From Chelativorans sp. Marseille-P2723 (GTDB lineage Bacteria > Pseudomonadota > Alphaproteobacteria > Rhizobiales > Rhizobiaceae), in NCBI RefSeq assembly GCF_902809845.1, contig NZ_CADDWI010000008.1, forward strand, positions 868,001 to 932,000: DNA of 64,000 nucleotides, read 5' to 3'. The position numbers were made by a program, and so were the translations under genes. Below are positions 35,733 through 44,456 of this stretch, piece by piece. Under the pieces are notes generated by a model, which saw nothing but the letters and a program-made list of their open reading frames with translations, ran no database searches and had not been told where the DNA came from. Each line of letters opens with the position of its first letter. Within the stretch, counting starts at the first letter, position 1.

Positions 35733-36857
35733 TCAGACGCGCGGATCGTGAGGCAGGCAAGGATTCAAGTCAATCGCGTTGCCAAAGGGCGGAACCGACA
35801 TTTCGGGAAGCATGACCGCCAGAACCTTGAACAGCACACCCATCTGCTCCGGATCGGCCAGCCGCTCGACCTCGCTGCGAATACGTTCCTGTTCTTCCAT
35901 GCTCTTGCCTGCGCCTAGCCGTCCTGCCCGTTCAAGCAGCCCAAGCCCAAGCAGGAAATCGCGCTGTAGCATGAGCCGCGACGCAAGACCGTGTGACCGC
36001 GCTACCTTAGCCAGTGCGGTAAAATCCACATGCGCGGTGAGATCCGCCTCGCCGGGGCTGGCGAGTGTGTCCTCATAGGCATGGCGGCGCACGGCCTGAA
36101 GCGTGTCCCCCAGAGCCGGGCCTTCATAGCCGTAATCGATGAAAAGTCCTGCGCCGCCGTCCTTTGCCAGCCGAGCGGCAATCACATCCATAATCGCCTC
36201 CCTGGCGGGCGAGATTTCGAAGATCGTGCCATCCGCCGCACGAGCTGCCTCTGGCGGCAGCAGGGCGGGGTCAAGGGCTCCAGCGCCGGCCATGAAGGCA
36301 AGCCCACCATCCGCATCGAAAGCGACCACCCGCTCGCGCCAGCCCGTGCCAGTCTTCACATACTGACGTATGGGCACGGCATCGAACAACTCGTTGCCGA
36401 CGATAAAGAGCGGTCCGGTGGGAAGTTCCTCGATGCGGTCGTACCAGTGGAGCGGCACGGGTGTGTCAGTCAGCACCCGCCTTTGTACTGCCTTCAGCCG
36501 CGGGCTCGCCTCCACCAGAGTGAAGCGGTGGGATTTCAGGAATGCAGGTGCCACTCGCGCCAGCGTTCGCAGCATATCCTTCATCAGTGTGCCGCGCCCA
36601 GGCCCTATCTCGCAGAAGACGGCATCTTGCGGAGCCCCGGCTGCCTGCCAGGCCGCGTAGAGCCAGATGCCGACAAGCTCGCCGAACATCTGGCTTACTT
36701 CCGGGGCTGTGATGAAGTCGCCCGCAGCCCCGAACGGCTCGCGCGTGGTGTAGTAGCCATACTCCGGGTCGAACAGGCAATGCGCCATGTAGTCGGCAAC
36801 GCTCATCGGGCCTGTGACCTCGATCAACCGGCTGATCTTCTGTCCCAGCAGGTTCAT
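35733..36857 (-). CDS. MidA/NDUFAF7-like SAM-dependent methyltransferase
   Basis: A 374-residue class I methyltransferase with [44 protein letters not shown] at the start, the SAM loop [19 protein letters not shown] (residues ~82-100), the [14 protein letters not shown] stretch, and [17 protein letters not shown]. In mitochondria the homologue NDUFAF7 dimethylates an arginine of a complex I subunit; in bacteria the role is presumed similar but not shown here. It overlaps lgt by four bases at its start and is followed by pgeF after nine bases, so it is translated as part of the operon. Confidence 0.92.
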   Translation of the reverse strand: MNLLGQKISRLIEVTGPMSVADYMAHCLFDPEYGYYTTREPFGAAGDFITAPEVSQMFGELVGIWLYAAWQAAGAPQDAVFCEIGPGRGTLMKDMLRTLARVAPAFLKSHRFTLVEASPRLKAVQRRVLTDTPVPLHWYDRIEELPTGPLFIVGNELFDAVPIRQYVKTGTGWRERVVAFDADGGLAFMAGAGALDPALLPPEAARAADGTIFEISPAREAIMDVIAARLAKDGGAGLFIDYGYEGPALGDTLQAVRRHAYEDTLASPGEADLTAHVDFTALAKVARSHGLASRLMLQRDFLLGLGLLERAGRLGAGKSMEEQERIRSEVERLADPEQMGVLFKVLAVMLPEMSVPPFGNAIDLNPCLPHDPRV

Positions 36858-37711
36858 CTTTCCTGTCCGGCAGGGATGGATTTCCGTGCTGTCGCCATAG
36901 CCCAGATTCCTGCGGTCACCATGGGCGTCGACAGAATCATTCCCATCGTCAACCAGCCCCCGGCCAGATAGCCGATGTGAGCATCCGGTTCGCGGAAGAA
37001 CTCGACAAAGATCCGCGAAATTCCGTACCCGCAGATGAACGCTCCGCCCACAAACCGCGGGGTCTTCAGCCTGAAGCGCCGGTGGGTGAGGAAGCGCAGT
37101 ACGAGAAACAGCACCAACCCCTCAAGCGCTGCCTCATAAAGCTGGCTGGGGTGGCGCGGCAACGGGCCGCCACCGGGAAAGACGACGCCCCAGGCAACGT
37201 CGGTCGGCCGCCCCCAAAGCTCCGCATTGATGAAGTTGGAAAGCCGCACCAGCCCGAGCCCGACCGGCGTGCCCGCTGCAACCGTATCGAGCAGGCTCCA
37301 CGCATTGATGCCGCGCGAGCGCGCAAACAGGAGCATGGCGAGAATGGTGCCCAGCATTCCGCCATGGAAGGACATGCCGCCTTGCCATATGGCGATGATG
37401 TCGAGCGGGTTCTCGATATAACGGGACAGGTCATAGAAAAGCACGTAGCCGAGCCTGCCCCCGAGCACCACGCCGGCCGCTGCCCAGATAACGAAGTCGT
37501 CGAGGTCCTCCGGCCGCATGGGCGGGGTCTCGTTCGCCCAAAGGCCTGGCCTGCTGACAAGCCGCTTCGCATACCACCAGGCAAAGAGTATGCCCACCAC
37601 ATAGCCAAGCCCGTACCAATGGATAGCGAAAGGCCCGATCTCAAAGATTATGGGGTCGATATTGGGGAAGGGAAGGGCAGCCAGTGGCAGCAGGAGAAAA
37701 TGATCGCTCAA
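36854..37711 (-). CDS. lgt: Prolipoprotein diacylglyceryl transferase
   Basis: A 285-residue inner-membrane enzyme that moves a diacylglyceryl group from phosphatidylglycerol to the lipobox cysteine of prolipoproteins, the first step of lipoprotein maturation. About seven spans are visible with the Lgt signature [15 protein letters not shown], the catalytic-region [11 protein letters not shown] (residues ~111-121) and [13 protein letters not shown]. Two lipoproteins with lipoboxes (33221, 61109) are encoded in this window as potential substrates. It is the first gene of the lgt-midA-pgeF-M24 operon and shares an upstream region of ~215 bases with the divergent ubiK gene. Confidence 0.96.
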   Translation of the reverse strand: MSDHFLLLPLAALPFPNIDPIIFEIGPFAIHWYGLGYVVGILFAWWYAKRLVSRPGLWANETPPMRPEDLDDFVIWAAAGVVLGGRLGYVLFYDLSRYIENPLDIIAIWQGGMSFHGGMLGTILAMLLFARSRGINAWSLLDTVAAGTPVGLGLVRLSNFINAELWGRPTDVAWGVVFPGGGPLPRHPSQLYEAALEGLVLFLVLRFLTHRRFRLKTPRFVGGAFICGYGISRIFVEFFREPDAHIGYLAGGWLTMGMILSTPMVTAGIWAMATARKSIPAGQER

Positions 37712-37926
37712 GCATGCCTCCTGTTATAGCTGGGGTCTTGCTCCAAAGACCGGAAAGAGGGATTTCCGGGATGCGTGGCGCAGCAAGGCGTCGGGTTCGT
37801 AGGGGCGGACCTATGCGCAAGCATTGCGGCGAGGTCAAGCCCGGGCCATAAAGCGTGCAGAGATGTAGGCGGTTGCATTTGTGGCCGGTGAACCCTAACT
37901 GCATAGAATCAACGAAAGGCGCCAAT

Positions 37927-38229
37927 ATGACCAACGGTACGAACCGAATCCTGGACGAGTTCGCGAAACTGGTAACGGATGCTGCTGGTGCCGCACAGGG
38001 CGTCAGCCGGGAATTCGAGAACTTCTTCCGTGCGCAGGCAGAGCGCATGGTCAACTCGATGGATCTCGTCCAGCGGGAAGATTTCGAGGCGGTTCGTGAA
38101 ATGGCCATCAAAGCGCGCGAAGAGAATATCATGCTGCTCGCGCGCATCGAAGCCTTGGAGGCGAAATTGGCTTCCGGCGCTGCCACCGGGGCCGAAAGTG
38201 CTTCTGATGCGTCACCCACAAAAAAATAA
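37927..38229 (+). CDS. ubiK: UbiK/BMFP-type ubiquinone biosynthesis accessory factor
   Basis: A 100-residue protein with the BMFP pattern: NRILDEFAKLVTDAAGAAQGVSREFENFFRAQAERMVNSMDLVQREDFEAVREMAIKAREENIMLLARIEALEAKL. The N-terminal amphipathic helix (residues ~5-45) inserts in membranes; the C-terminal part (~50-80) is a coiled coil giving a trimer. UbiK supports aerobic ubiquinone synthesis in gamma-proteobacteria; in Brucella a homologue (BMFP) fuses membranes in vitro. Start chosen at the ATG of MTNGTNR; an upstream frame start at 37855 lies in the lgt promoter region. It is a single gene divergent from lgt. Confidence 0.85.
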   Translation: MTNGTNRILDEFAKLVTDAAGAAQGVSREFENFFRAQAERMVNSMDLVQREDFEAVREMAIKAREENIMLLARIEALEAKLASGAATGAESASDASPTKK

Positions 38230-38554
38230 TCCCTGCTTTACTTGGCTGTGAGCAACGCAAAAAACGCTGGCGCTAGAGTCAGTTAAGAGCCAGTGTAAGG
38301 CATCGCAGAACCCCGGCTATCCACATCGCGAGGTTGCGGTTGTGAAAAAAGGGCTGGCCAGACGTTCCGCTATCAATAGACTGAATTTGTTACATGATTC
38401 GGATCATGTGCCGGGCAGGGGCGGGCTCGTCAGTCCTCGTGTATCTTCTTCGCTCCGCTCAGTGTGTCGAACGTGTTCGGTCGCGTGCGTTTGAACCGAA
38501 TGTGCCACATGGCGGGCGCCGTATGGTGCTCCCCAAAAAGGGAAAGCAGAATTT
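38230..38554. other. Intergenic region between ubiK and the YbjN gene
   Basis: About 325 bases, AT-richer than the genes around it, with short runs such as AAAAAACG and GTGAAAAAAGGG. No reading frame of note and no recognised RNA gene. It should contain the YbjN promoter; no convincing -35/-10 pair was found. Confidence 0.4.
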
Positions 38555-39055
38555 ATGAGCCTTCTTGAATACGACGTGATGCGCGGCGCTCACCCAGTGG
38601 ATGTCATCGAGCATGTCGCGCATTCCAACGACTGGAGCTTCGAGCGCAATGGCGATGATGAAATCGCTATCTCGGTCGCTGGCACCTGGACGGATTATCA
38701 CGTCTCCTTCTCCTGGATGGAGGAGTTCGAGGCGCTGCATGTGGCCTGCGCCTTCGACCTGAAGGTGCCGGAACAGAAGGCAGCGGAGATCATGCGCCTC
38801 CTGTCGCTCATCAACGAACAGATGCTTTTCGGCCATTTTGATTTCTGGGAGCGGGAGGGTGTCATCATGTTCCGGCAATCGCTTGTGCTTGCCGGTGGCC
38901 TGGAGCCCACCAGCCAGCAGGTGGAGGTGATGCTCAACAGCGCGCTGGAAGCTTGCGAGTGCTATTATCAGGCATTCCAATACGTGCTGTGGTCGGGAAG
39001 CACCGCACAGCAAGCGTTGAACAGTGTTCTGTTCGAAACCTTCGGCACGGCCTGA
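38555..39055 (+). CDS. YbjN domain protein
   Basis: A 166-residue acidic protein of the YbjN superfamily (type III secretion chaperone-like fold). Typical features: HPVDVIEHVAHSNDWSFERNGDDEIAISVAG at the start, ALHVACAFDLKVPEQKAAEIMRLLSLINEQMLFGHFDFWEREGVIMFRQSL in the middle, and a helical C-terminus rich in Cys/Tyr. In rhizobia this gene is often next to proC; here the next gene, eight bases downstream, is csaA-like instead. A role in stress tolerance or as a chaperone has been suggested for E. coli YbjN; nothing more specific can be said here. Confidence 0.85.
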   Translation: MSLLEYDVMRGAHPVDVIEHVAHSNDWSFERNGDDEIAISVAGTWTDYHVSFSWMEEFEALHVACAFDLKVPEQKAAEIMRLLSLINEQMLFGHFDFWEREGVIMFRQSLVLAGGLEPTSQQVEVMLNSALEACECYYQAFQYVLWSGSTAQQALNSVLFETFGTA

Positions 39056-39062
39056 ATTTGCC

Positions 39063-39413
39063 ATGGGTTCCAGAAAGCCGGAGATAGAATACGCGGACTT
39101 CGACAGGATCGACATTCGCGCCGGCACTGTGGTCGAAGCCAAATCCTATCCAGAGGCACGCAAGCCCGCGATCAAGCTGTGGATCGACTTCGGGCCGGAA
39201 ATCGGAACAAAAAGATCCTCCGCCCAGATCGCCGCCAATTATACACCCGAATCCTTGGTCGGTAGGCAGGTGATGGCGGTCGTCAACTTTCCGCCCCGCC
39301 AGATTGGCAAGTTCCTGTCTGAAGTTCTGACGCTGGGTGTTGCCGACGAGGCTGGGGATGTCGTCCTTGCCAGCGCGGACAAGCCGGTTCCCAATGGGAG
39401 TCGGCTGCATTAG
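39063..39413 (+). CDS. csaA: CsaA-type tRNA-binding domain protein
   Basis: A 116-residue OB-fold protein of the Trbp111/CsaA family: IEYADFDRIDIRAGTVVEAKSYPEARKPAIKLWIDFGPEIGTKRSSAQIAANYTPESLVGRQVMAVVNFPPRQIGKFLSEVLTLGVAD. This is the stand-alone form of the tRNA-binding domain at the end of MetRS and acts as a dimer; CsaA of Bacillus has chaperone-like activity in secretion. The start MGSRKPEIEY at 39063 is eight bases after the YbjN stop; the longer frame to 39024 overlaps YbjN. Probably cotranscribed with YbjN. Confidence 0.9.
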   Translation: MGSRKPEIEYADFDRIDIRAGTVVEAKSYPEARKPAIKLWIDFGPEIGTKRSSAQIAANYTPESLVGRQVMAVVNFPPRQIGKFLSEVLTLGVADEAGDVVLASADKPVPNGSRLH

Positions 39414-39493
39414 CCGGTATTCTTGGGCATCAAGGCTCGGCGCGTTTTGTCGGCGTGCGGCTGGCGCGCTGGTTGCGATAAAGCGCCGTCTTG

Positions 39494-39542
39494 TACTTTG
39501 AAGTAAAGTATCTACTTTCGCCTCGGTATAAAAAATATACTG
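39494..39542 (+). promoter_or_regulatory. Repeat-rich operator region before an FMN reductase gene
   Basis: Two motifs: alternating half-sites TACTTT (39494-39499), AAAGTA (39505-39510) and TACTTT (39513-39518), then CCTC followed by GGTAT-N7-ATACT (39525-39541). The second motif has the same half-sites and spacing as GGTAT-N7-ATACC at 59006-59022 next to an HxlR regulator, and both are preceded by CCTC. This suggests control by that regulator or a paralogue. Confidence 0.5.
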
Positions 39543-39590
39543 CCCTTCCCTTCATCTCGGCACGGGCGGTGCGCAGCATCGAGGAATTGC

Positions 39591-40187
39591 ATGTCATTGA
39601 AGCTCAACATCATTATCGGCAGTACGCGTCCCGGCCGTAAGGGGCCATTCATCGCCAATTGGCTCGCGCAGGTCGCAGGAGCGCATGGCGCGTTCAACGT
39701 TGATCTGGTGGACCTTATGGATTTCAACCTGCCGTTGTTGGACGAGGCTGCGCACCCGCGGTTGCAACAGTATGAGCACGAGCACACACGGCGTTGGGCA
39801 GAAAGCGTCGACTCGGCCGACGCTTTCGTGTTCGTGACGCCTGAATATGATTATTTTCCTCCAGCGAGCGTTGTGAACGCGGTACAGGTCCTGCAGCGTG
39901 AATGGCATTACAAGCCTGCCGGCCTGATGAGCTACGGCGGTGTTTCCGGCGGTATGCGCTCCGCCCAGTCTTTGCGGCTCCTGCTGGGCAACGTGAATGT
40001 TCATGCCCTGCCACAGGAGGTGCCTGTTCCCTTCTTTCCTAAGTTCCTCGGCGAGAACGGCGAATTCGTTCCAGACGAACAGATTGTCGGAGGGGCAAAA
40101 GCTATGCTCACCGAACTGCATAAATGGGCAGTCGCCTTGAAACCCATCCGTAAGGCCGAGCGCAAAGCACAGGTCGAAGCAGCCTGA
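39591..40187 (+). CDS. NADPH-dependent FMN reductase-family protein
   Basis: A 198-residue flavodoxin-like oxidoreductase: LNIIIGSTRPGRKGPFIANWLAQVA at the start (FMN phosphate loop GSTRPGRKG), the active region FVFVTPEYDYFPPASVVNAVQVLQREWHYKPAGLMSYGGVSGGMRSAQSLRLLLGNVNV. Members reduce FMN, quinones, azo compounds or chromate with NAD(P)H. It is a single gene whose upstream region contains operator-like repeats; a second gene with the same family and similar operator is at 59041. Convergent with a histidine kinase gene. Confidence 0.9.
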   Translation: MSLKLNIIIGSTRPGRKGPFIANWLAQVAGAHGAFNVDLVDLMDFNLPLLDEAAHPRLQQYEHEHTRRWAESVDSADAFVFVTPEYDYFPPASVVNAVQVLQREWHYKPAGLMSYGGVSGGMRSAQSLRLLLGNVNVHALPQEVPVPFFPKFLGENGEFVPDEQIVGGAKAMLTELHKWAVALKPIRKAERKAQVEAA

Positions 40188-40267
40188 CCGTGCCTCATTC
40201 CGGGCCTCGAGGCTGAGGCGCAACGCGTCGCCCCATCAATGATTGGGCTGTTGGCCCGCCCCGATGA

Positions 40268-41689
40268 CTATGCCGGCACGCGGATGATGACCCGAAGCCC
40301 GCCCGTCTCGCTACTCTCAAGCACAATATCGCCCCCATGGCTGCGGGCGATATCCCGGGCGATGGAGAGGCCAAGACCTGTGCCTCCCTTGTCCTGGTTG
40401 CGTGCAATATCCAGCCGCACGAAGGGTTTGAAGACTTCCTCGCGTTTGTCGGGCGGTATGCCGGGTCCGTCATCCTCGACCGTGACAGTCAACGTCCCGT
40501 TGCCGTGATAAGCCGTCACCCTCACATTCGATGCGTATCGGAACGCGTTCCCGATCACATTTCCAAGAAGCCTGGAGAAGGCATTCGGGCGTACCAGAAC
40601 CTCGCTATCACCGGTAAGCGAGGCCGTGAATGCACAGCCGCGCAACCGCGCCTCCTCCTCCATCTTTGAGAAAAAGGCTGCAAGATCGAACTTGCCAGGG
40701 TCCTCCAGGGCCTCTCCCCGTGCAAAAGCCAGATAGCCTTCCAGCATCGAGCGCATCTCATCAATATCTGCGTCCAGCGCCTTGATGTCCGCCTTGTTCC
40801 GGGCCACGGCCAGTTGCAGCTTGAAGCGTGTGAGAATGGTGCGCAGATCGTGGGAAACGCCCGTAAGCATCGCCGTACGCTGCTCGATCTGGCGTTCGAT
40901 GCGCTCGCGCATCTGCAGGAAGGCGGAGCCCGCACGGCGCACCTCCTCCGCGCCGTGAGGTTGGAAATCTGTTGTGGACCGTCCCTTGCCGAAGCTCTCC
41001 GCAGCCTCGGCCAGTTGCAGTATGGGCCGGATCTGGTTGCGTAGGAAGGCTACCGCGATGGCTAGAAGGACCAGGGAAGTGCCCACCATCCACAGAAGGA
41101 ATATGTGGGTATTAGACGCATAGGCCTGCCCCCGGCGGGCGAACACTCGCAACACGCTGTCCTCAAGCTGGATACGGATCTCGATGATGTTGGAATTTCC
41201 AACCGTATCGAGCCAGAAGGGCCGGTTTATCTGGCGGGTGATCTCTTCCGTCAGCGTCTGGTCGAGAAGGGAAAAGAAGGGTTTTGGACCGGGAGCGGGG
41301 AGGGGGTCCGGGGGTTCTATGCTGATCCTGAGTTGCAGCCGCTCCTGAGCGATACGAATGATCTCGGCGTAGTCGTCCTCCTGCGGGTAGGATTCGATCA
41401 CATCGATGATGGCAGCGATATCCCGCGTCACCGCTTGGGAAAGACGCTGTGTGACCATCTGCCAATGCCGCTCCATGAAGACGAAGGCAATAACCGACTG
41501 GAGCAGGATCATGGGCGCGATGACGATGATCAACGACCGCGCATAAAGCCGCTTCGGCATGTAGCGGGAGACGATCTGCCAGAAGCGCCGCCAACCCCGG
41601 CGCAAGGGAGAACCCGCCTGCCGCAACCGTGCCAGCGCAGTCCCTGTACCTGCTGCAAAGGGTTCGTATCGAGCCATATGTCCTTCCAT
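40268..41689 (-). CDS. EnvZ-type sensor histidine kinase
   Basis: A 473-residue two-span kinase: cytosolic N-terminus, TM1 (residues ~51-72), a ~120-residue periplasmic sensor, TM2 (~195-217), HAMP, then the H-box GVSHDLRTILTRFKLQLA with phosphorylated His280, the N-box GNVIGNAFRYA, and ATP-lid motifs DDGPGIPPD and GGTGLGLSIARDI. DHp resembles OmpR-partner kinases. The response regulator 400 bases upstream on the same strand (42094) is a likely partner. An in-frame ATG four codons later with AAGGA just ahead is an alternative start. The stimulus is unknown. Confidence 0.9.
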   Translation of the reverse strand: MEGHMARYEPFAAGTGTALARLRQAGSPLRRGWRRFWQIVSRYMPKRLYARSLIIVIAPMILLQSVIAFVFMERHWQMVTQRLSQAVTRDIAAIIDVIESYPQEDDYAEIIRIAQERLQLRISIEPPDPLPAPGPKPFFSLLDQTLTEEITRQINRPFWLDTVGNSNIIEIRIQLEDSVLRVFARRGQAYASNTHIFLLWMVGTSLVLLAIAVAFLRNQIRPILQLAEAAESFGKGRSTTDFQPHGAEEVRRAGSAFLQMRERIERQIEQRTAMLTGVSHDLRTILTRFKLQLAVARNKADIKALDADIDEMRSMLEGYLAFARGEALEDPGKFDLAAFFSKMEEEARLRGCAFTASLTGDSEVLVRPNAFSRLLGNVIGNAFRYASNVRVTAYHGNGTLTVTVEDDGPGIPPDKREEVFKPFVRLDIARNQDKGGTGLGLSIARDIARSHGGDIVLESSETGGLRVIIRVPA

Positions 41690-42093
41690 GCAGGCGGACG
41701 CGCGACAATCGCTGCAGCGCTTGCAGCCGCCCTTTCTTCCACTTTAGCGGCCTTTCACGGCAGCGTCACGGCGGCGAGATGGCTGGCTGTGCTTACCTGC
41801 TCGCCCGCGGCCTGCAAATGGATAAGAAGAGGAGAGCGTTCGAAGTCCTCCCGGCAGGGAGGGGAAGTATCCACCGCAGCACTACTACGTGTTTCGATCG
41901 ATAAGTCAAAGCAGGCGAAGAACGGAACCAGGCGCATTGGCATCTTGAAAAGAAGTAAGGCTTGGCAAAAGATGCGACCTTACCGAGAGTACTAAAATAC
42001 GGCTAGCCACAGTGATGGCGCTGCTGCGCTCTCATTTCGTGCCATGCGTCCTTCTGGACGCACAGCCCGCGGCCCGAACTTTTCTAAAATGCG
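41690..42093. other. Intergenic region between kinase and response regulator genes
   Basis: About 404 bases with no gene I can support. It holds short frames only. The gap suggests the kinase has its own promoter rather than depending fully on the regulator operon upstream. Confidence 0.4.
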
Positions 42094-42816
42094 CTATTCC
42101 ACGCTGAGACGGTAGCCGATGCCCCGCACCGTCTGAAGCCAGACGGGATTGGAAGGGTCTTTCTCGATTTTTCGCCGCAGCCGGTTGATTTGCACATCGA
42201 TGGTGCGTTCGCCGACATCCGAGTCGCTGCCGACCAGCTCATGCCGGGGCACCGTCTCGCCCGCGCGTTCCGCGAAGATCGCCATGATCTCGCGCTCGCG
42301 TTCGGTCAGTTTCAACAACTCGCCGGCCCGCTTCAACTCGCGACGGGTGATCTGGAAAGTGTACGGACCGAAGACAAGTTGCTCCAGCTTCGGCGTGTCT
42401 GGATGGCCTCCCCGGCGGAGGATGTTATTGACACGCAGAACCAGCTCGCGCGGATCGAATGGTTTGGCAAGATAGTCGTCCGCACCTGATTCCAAACCCT
42501 TAATTCGGTTATCGGTCTCCGACAGTGCGGTCAGCATCAGGATCGGCACGTTTCGCGCCTCGCGCAAACTCTTGGTCAGCGTCACCCCGTCCTCGCCCGG
42601 CATCATGATGTCCAGTATGATGAGGTCGAATTCAAGGCCTGCCAACTTGCGGCGTGCCTCAGCCGCGTTGGCCGCCATGCTTACGCGGAAGCCGTTCTCG
42701 CGCAGAAAGCGGTGAAGCAGGGTGCGGATGCGCGTATCGTCGTCGACCACAAGGAGATGCGCTGCATCGTCGGACGGCCTGCCTGTGTCGGCTCCTTCAT
42801 CCTCAACGTCGATCAT
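42094..42816 (-). CDS. petR: OmpR-family response regulator (PetR-like)
   Basis: A 240-residue regulator: receiver domain (residues ~18-135) with acidic pocket VVDDDTR, phospho-acceptor Asp69 in LIILDIMMPGEDG and the conserved Lys in YLAKPFDPREL, then a winged-helix DNA-binding domain (~145-238) ending in WLQTVRGIGYRL. Directly upstream and overlapping by 14 bases is a MarR-type gene, the same order as petP-petR of Rhodobacter capsulatus, where the pair supports cytochrome bc1 gene expression. The name is by context and recalled similarity. The pet operon itself is not in this window. Start at 42816 fits relatives; GAGAGG precedes it. Confidence 0.85.
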   Translation of the reverse strand: MIDVEDEGADTGRPSDDAAHLLVVDDDTRIRTLLHRFLRENGFRVSMAANAAEARRKLAGLEFDLIILDIMMPGEDGVTLTKSLREARNVPILMLTALSETDNRIKGLESGADDYLAKPFDPRELVLRVNNILRRGGHPDTPKLEQLVFGPYTFQITRRELKRAGELLKLTEREREIMAIFAERAGETVPRHELVGSDSDVGERTIDVQINRLRRKIEKDPSNPVWLQTVRGIGYRLSVE

Positions 42817-43333
42817 TTGTCGGCCCTCTCTCTTCCGGCGGGTCGCCATCGGCGGACCGCCTGTCGAGCTGGGCTCTTAGCTCCGGGTTCACCATTGCCC
42901 TCAGGAACCGCTCCAGCCCGGCACGATTCTCTATCCCCGCTTCTTCGAGTGCCTTACGGATACGGCGGGACTGTGGCAAAGCCAGAGCGAGGGCTAGCGC
43001 GTGGCCCTTCTTCGTCACGTAAAGCTCGCGCTGACGCCGGTCGCGTGCACCCTGCACCTGGATGATGTAACCAGTGTCGATGAGCTGCTTCAATACTCGC
43101 GCAAGGCTCTGCTTGGTGATCCGCAGTACTTCAAGCAGTTCCGCTACCGTCAGGCCCGGCCTGCGATTGACGAAATGCAACACGCGGTGGTGCGCCCGCC
43201 CGAACCCATATTGCGGCAGAATCGCATCCGGATCAGACGTGAAATCCCGGTATGCAAAGAACAGAAGCTCGATCAGCGTGAAATCGATGTCCTCGGCCTC
43301 AGGCGCCGGCTGTTCGGACGTCTTTATGGGCAT
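42803..43333 (-). CDS. petP: MarR-family regulator (PetP-like)
   Basis: A 176-residue winged-helix protein. The recognition region is LTVAELLEVLRITKQSLARVLKQLIDTGYIIQVQGARDRRQRELYVTKKGHALA (residues ~60-115), typical of MarR proteins with a wing containing DRRQRE. N- and C-terminal helices form the dimer. Its stop lies inside the start of the PetR-like gene, so the two are translationally coupled. A 27-base inverted repeat lies 27 bases upstream of the start (43360-43386), where a MarR dimer could bind; the repeat also overlaps the ilvE promoter. Ligand unknown. Confidence 0.88.
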   Translation of the reverse strand: MPIKTSEQPAPEAEDIDFTLIELLFFAYRDFTSDPDAILPQYGFGRAHHRVLHFVNRRPGLTVAELLEVLRITKQSLARVLKQLIDTGYIIQVQGARDRRQRELYVTKKGHALALALALPQSRRIRKALEEAGIENRAGLERFLRAMVNPELRAQLDRRSADGDPPEERGPTNDRR

Positions 43334-43359
43334 TTCATCATCTTTTCGGCACAGGTGAA

Positions 43360-43386
43360 AATTACGTCAGCTATATTGACATAATT
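43360..43386. promoter_or_regulatory. Predicted MarR operator
   Basis: Inverted repeat AATTACGTCA (43360-43369) and TGACATAATT (43377-43386) with a seven-base centre and one mismatch. It sits between the divergent MarR (start 43333) and ilvE genes and covers the predicted ilvE -35 box. Placement fits autoregulation. Confidence 0.55.
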
Positions 43387-43404
43387 AGGGGGCGTTGATA
43401 ATTT
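43376..43404 (+). promoter_or_regulatory. Predicted ilvE promoter
   Basis: TTGACA at 43376-43381, a 17-base spacer, and TAATTT at 43399-43404. It is the best sigma-70-type match in the region and would give a ~150-base 5' leader for ilvE. The -35 box lies within the inverted repeat at 43360-43386. Confidence 0.5.
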
Positions 43405-43562
43405 TTTCTAGCTTCTTGGCCCATAGCGAACAAAAAGGCGCTTGGCGACCGCTTTCCGGTTCTTCCCTTGCCGGAATTGCATCGGCAGGTGGTCCTCCGC
43501 ATAATGGCGCTTCCGCATCCGACGCTGCAGTTTTCGGGCTCAGACCCACAAGAGAGGTTACA

Positions 43563-44456
43563 ATGGCATCCGTTCCTTTCGACCAGCTTGATGGCTTTAT
43601 CTGGTTCAATGGCGAGTTCGTCAAATGGGCCGATGCCAAGATCCACGTACTGACCCATGGACTGCACTATGCCAGTGCCGTTTTTGAGGGCGAGCGCGCC
43701 TATGGCGGTGAAATTTTCAAGCTCACCGAACACACGGAACGCCTTCATGAATCGGCCCGCATACTGGGCTTTCGCATTCCCTATTCGGTAGCTGAGATCG
43801 ACGAGGCTTGCCGTCAGCTTCTGGTCAAGCAAGGTCTGGAGGATGCCTATGTCCGTCCTATTGCCTGGCGCGGTAGCGAAATGATGGGTGTTTCGGCGCA
43901 GAACAACCGTATCAATCTGGCCATCGCCATATGGGAGTGGCCGAGCTATTTCGATCCGGAGATGAAGCTGAAAGGCATCCGGCTCGATATTGCCGAGTAC
44001 CGCCGGCCCGATCCGCGGACGGCACCCTCGAAATCGAAGGCCGCGGGTCTTTACATGATCTGTACCCTTTCCAAGCACGCCGCTGAAGCCAAGGGCTATG
44101 CGGATGCGCTGATGCTCGATTGGCGCGGTCAGGTGGCCGAGGCAACCGGCGCCAACATCTTCTTTGTAAAGGATGGTCTGCTCCACACCCCGACGCCGGA
44201 TTGCTTCCTGGACGGAATCACGCGGCGCACGGTCATCGACCTTGCTCGCCGCCGCGGCCTGGAAGTGGTCGAACGGGCGATCATGCCGGAAGAAATGACT
44301 GGCTTTGAGCAGTGTTTCCTTTGTGGCACGGCGGCGGAAGTAACCCCCGTTTCCGAGATCGGCCCCTATAAGTTCCAGGTCGGCGAGATCACTCGTCTTT
44401 TGATGGACGATTATGCGCAGGAAGTAAGACCCCGGCAGTCTTTGGCTGCTGAGTAA
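43563..44456 (+). CDS. ilvE: Branched-chain amino acid aminotransferase
   Basis: A 297-residue fold-type IV PLP enzyme that makes Leu, Ile and Val from their 2-oxoacids using glutamate. Features: GLHYASAVFEGERAYGGEIF (residues ~33-52), YVRPIAWRG, the PLP lysine Lys159 within SKSKAAGLYM, the cofactor-binding EATGANIFFV, and FLCGTAAEVTPVSEIG near the C-terminus. The ATG at 43563 follows AGAGAGG; the frame is open a further 56 codons upstream but across the promoter. Single gene, divergent from the MarR regulator with which it shares an operator-like repeat. Confidence 0.94.
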   Translation: MASVPFDQLDGFIWFNGEFVKWADAKIHVLTHGLHYASAVFEGERAYGGEIFKLTEHTERLHESARILGFRIPYSVAEIDEACRQLLVKQGLEDAYVRPIAWRGSEMMGVSAQNNRINLAIAIWEWPSYFDPEMKLKGIRLDIAEYRRPDPRTAPSKSKAAGLYMICTLSKHAAEAKGYADALMLDWRGQVAEATGANIFFVKDGLLHTPTPDCFLDGITRRTVIDLARRRGLEVVERAIMPEEMTGFEQCFLCGTAAEVTPVSEIGPYKFQVGEITRLLMDDYAQEVRPRQSLAAE

